Shown: piece after piece, positions 5,079 to 6,263 of the stretch
How the letters are laid out: every line of letters starts with the position of its first letter
Numbering within the stretch: the first letter of the stretch is position 1
Origin: Alphaproteobacteria bacterium
GTDB lineage: Bacteria; Pseudomonadota; Alphaproteobacteria; Kiloniellales; J153
Direction of reading: 5' to 3'
Assembly: GCA_003693905.1 (NCBI GenBank)
Contig: RFLL01000383.1
Coordinates: 1-6,263 of the forward strand
Length of the DNA stretch: 6,263 nt
Translations under genes and position numbers: made by a program
The notes under the pieces: model-generated
Database searches by the model: none
What the model was told of the DNA's origin: nothing
What the model saw: only the letters and a program-made list of their open reading frames with translations

Positions 5079-6263
5079 TCAGTCGAACAGAAACCGGGCG
5101 GCGCCAAGCTGTGCTTTGCGCGCGGCCGTCGCAGGAGCGGGGACTGGCACGGCGCGCGGCAGAGCGGCGGTCGGCGCGCGGTTCAGGTTCGAACGCGGCT
5201 GCGAACGGGTCAGCGGATCGCTTGGCAGCGGCACGTCGCGGCTGGCCATCGGCTGCACCACGTACGGTGTCACGATGATGACGAGCTCGCTTTCGTTGCG
5301 GCGGAATTCTTCGCTTTTGAACAGCTCGCCCAGAATCGGGATGTCGGCCAGATAAGGAAACTGGCGCACGGTATCCTGGAAATCCTCCTGCAGAAGGCCG
5401 GCGATGGCGAAGCTCTGGCCCGATGCAAGCTCGACCGTCGTTTCCGCACGCCGCGTCGTCAGTGCCGGGATGTTGATCCCGTTGACCGTAACCGATCCGG
5501 CGGTCGTCAGTTGGCTGACTTCGGGGCGAACCTTCATGCTGATCCGGTTCTGGCTGATCAGCGTCGGAGTGAATGACAGGCTGACGCCGAATTCCTTGAA
5601 CTCGACGGTGATGGCGTTGTTGTCCTGGCTGACGGGGATGGGGAATTCGCCGCCCGCGAGGAAACTGGCGGTCTCTCCGGACAGAGCCGTCAGATTCGGT
5701 TCGGCCAGCGTCTTGGCGAGGCCGATTTCTTCCAGTGCATCGACCAGGCTGCTGATGGTCAGCGCCCCGAGGGTGCCGCCGTTCATCAGGGCGACACCGG
5801 CCGGATTGCCGCTCAACGTAAACGGGTTGAGCCCGGCCAGGGCGTTCGGGTTGTTCAGGAACGTGCTACCGGACGTAAATCTGAAGTCGCCTTCGAGAAT
5901 GTCGAAGTTGAACCCGAACTGCTTGATCGCGGTGCGCGATATTTCCGAGATGCGCACCCGCAGATTGACCTGGTTGGGTTCGGTTACTTTGAGCTGGTTG
6001 ATGACCTCTTCATTCTCGCCCACGAACCGGCTCGCCAGCCGGCGCAGGTTTTCGGCGTCGGTTGCGCTGGCGACGCTGCCGTGCAGGACGATGGCACCGG
6101 CAACCGAGGTGACGTCTATGCTACCGCCGGCGGGAACCAGAGTACGGATCGATTGACGCAGGCGATCAAGATCGTGGATCACCTGGATGTCGAGGTCGGC
6201 AATGACGTTTTCATTGCGGTCGACGGCAAACAGGGTCGTCGTGCCCGGCGCCTTGCCGAAGAC
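5079..6263 (-). CDS. cpaC: CpaC (RcpA) Tad pilus outer-membrane secretin, N-terminus missing
   Basis: CpaC/RcpA is the secretin that forms the outer-membrane channel for the Flp pilus. The frame is open to the window edge, giving 394 visible residues. A GTG at 6182 is an internal codon, not the start: upstream in-frame codons encode VFGKAPGTTTLFAVD, the conserved end of the N-terminal CpaC domain. Roughly 100 residues with the signal peptide are therefore outside. In visible numbering, a BON-like segment lies at about 47-81 and the secretin core at about 101-334. The core includes EPNLTALSGETASFLAGGEF (188-207), the secretin signature FPYLADIPILGELF (302-315) and ELVIIVTPYVV (326-336). After the core comes a tail of about 55 residues rich in Pro, Ala and Arg, ending ARFLFD. 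The gene is the most upstream one visible in the operon and is followed by cpaD after 17 bases. Confidence 0.96.
   Translation of the reverse strand, partial: VFGKAPGTTTLFAVDRNENVIADLDIQVIHDLDRLRQSIRTLVPAGGSIDVTSVAGAIVLHGSVASATDAENLRRLASRFVGENEEVINQLKVTEPNQVNLRVRISEISRTAIKQFGFNFDILEGDFRFTSGSTFLNNPNALAGLNPFTLSGNPAGVALMNGGTLGALTISSLVDALEEIGLAKTLAEPNLTALSGETASFLAGGEFPIPVSQDNNAITVEFKEFGVSLSFTPTLISQNRISMKVRPEVSQLTTAGSVTVNGINIPALTTRRAETTVELASGQSFAIAGLLQEDFQDTVRQFPYLADIPILGELFKSEEFRRNESELVIIVTPYVVQPMASRDVPLPSDPLTRSQPRSNLNRAPTAALPRAVPVPAPATAARKAQLGAARFLFD

Noticed and set aside
5079..6182. cpaC starting at the GTG at 6182
   Set aside because: In-frame codons upstream encode conserved CpaC residues (GKAPGTTTLFAVD) up to the window edge, so the GTG is internal.

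Overview
The window is an almost gap-free stretch of one minus-strand operon encoding a tad/cpa (tight adherence, Flp-type IVb pilus) secretion machine. Read 5'->3' on the minus strand, the order is cpaC (rcpA; outer-membrane secretin, 5' end outside the window), cpaD (lipoprotein), cpaE (tadZ; ParA/MinD-like localiser with a receiver domain), cpaF (tadA; secretion ATPase), tadB (cpaG) and tadC (cpaH; platform proteins, tadC cut off). This order, the CpaD type of lipoprotein and the high GC content point to an alphaproteobacterium. The genus cannot be read from the sequence; a Rhodospirillales-like lineage is only a guess.

Layout: 5079-6263 cpaC (partial), 4351-5061 cpaD, 3086-4339 cpaE, 1367-3079 cpaF, 354-1367 tadB, 1-357 tadC (partial). 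Gaps between genes are 17, 11 and 6 bases. The last two junctions overlap: TGATG between cpaF and tadB, and ATGA between tadB and tadC. No promoter, terminator, RNA gene, CRISPR array or insertion sequence was seen. Transcription must start upstream of the window, beyond base 6263.

How the genes work together: CpaC forms the outer-membrane pore, helped by the lipoprotein CpaD. CpaE places the machine in the cell. CpaF hydrolyses ATP to drive the TadB/TadC inner-membrane platform that assembles the Flp pilin. The pilin, prepilin peptidase and cpaB genes are not in the window.

The odd features are: (a) a perfect 76-base inverted repeat with an 11-base spacer that starts exactly at base 1 and folds the tadC reading frame back on itself, most likely a chimeric or assembly fold-back at a contig end; (b) a long CpaF whose N-terminal helical domain is present twice in an ungapped +125-residue register; (c) a CpaE receiver domain that keeps the CheY-type Asp/Asp/Thr/Lys set, and a MinD-like basic C-terminal tail; (d) a CpaD segment resembling the peptidoglycan-binding OmpA domain, with the two key binding residues in matching places. 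The rest is a conventional tad locus, and I found no convincing undescribed system.
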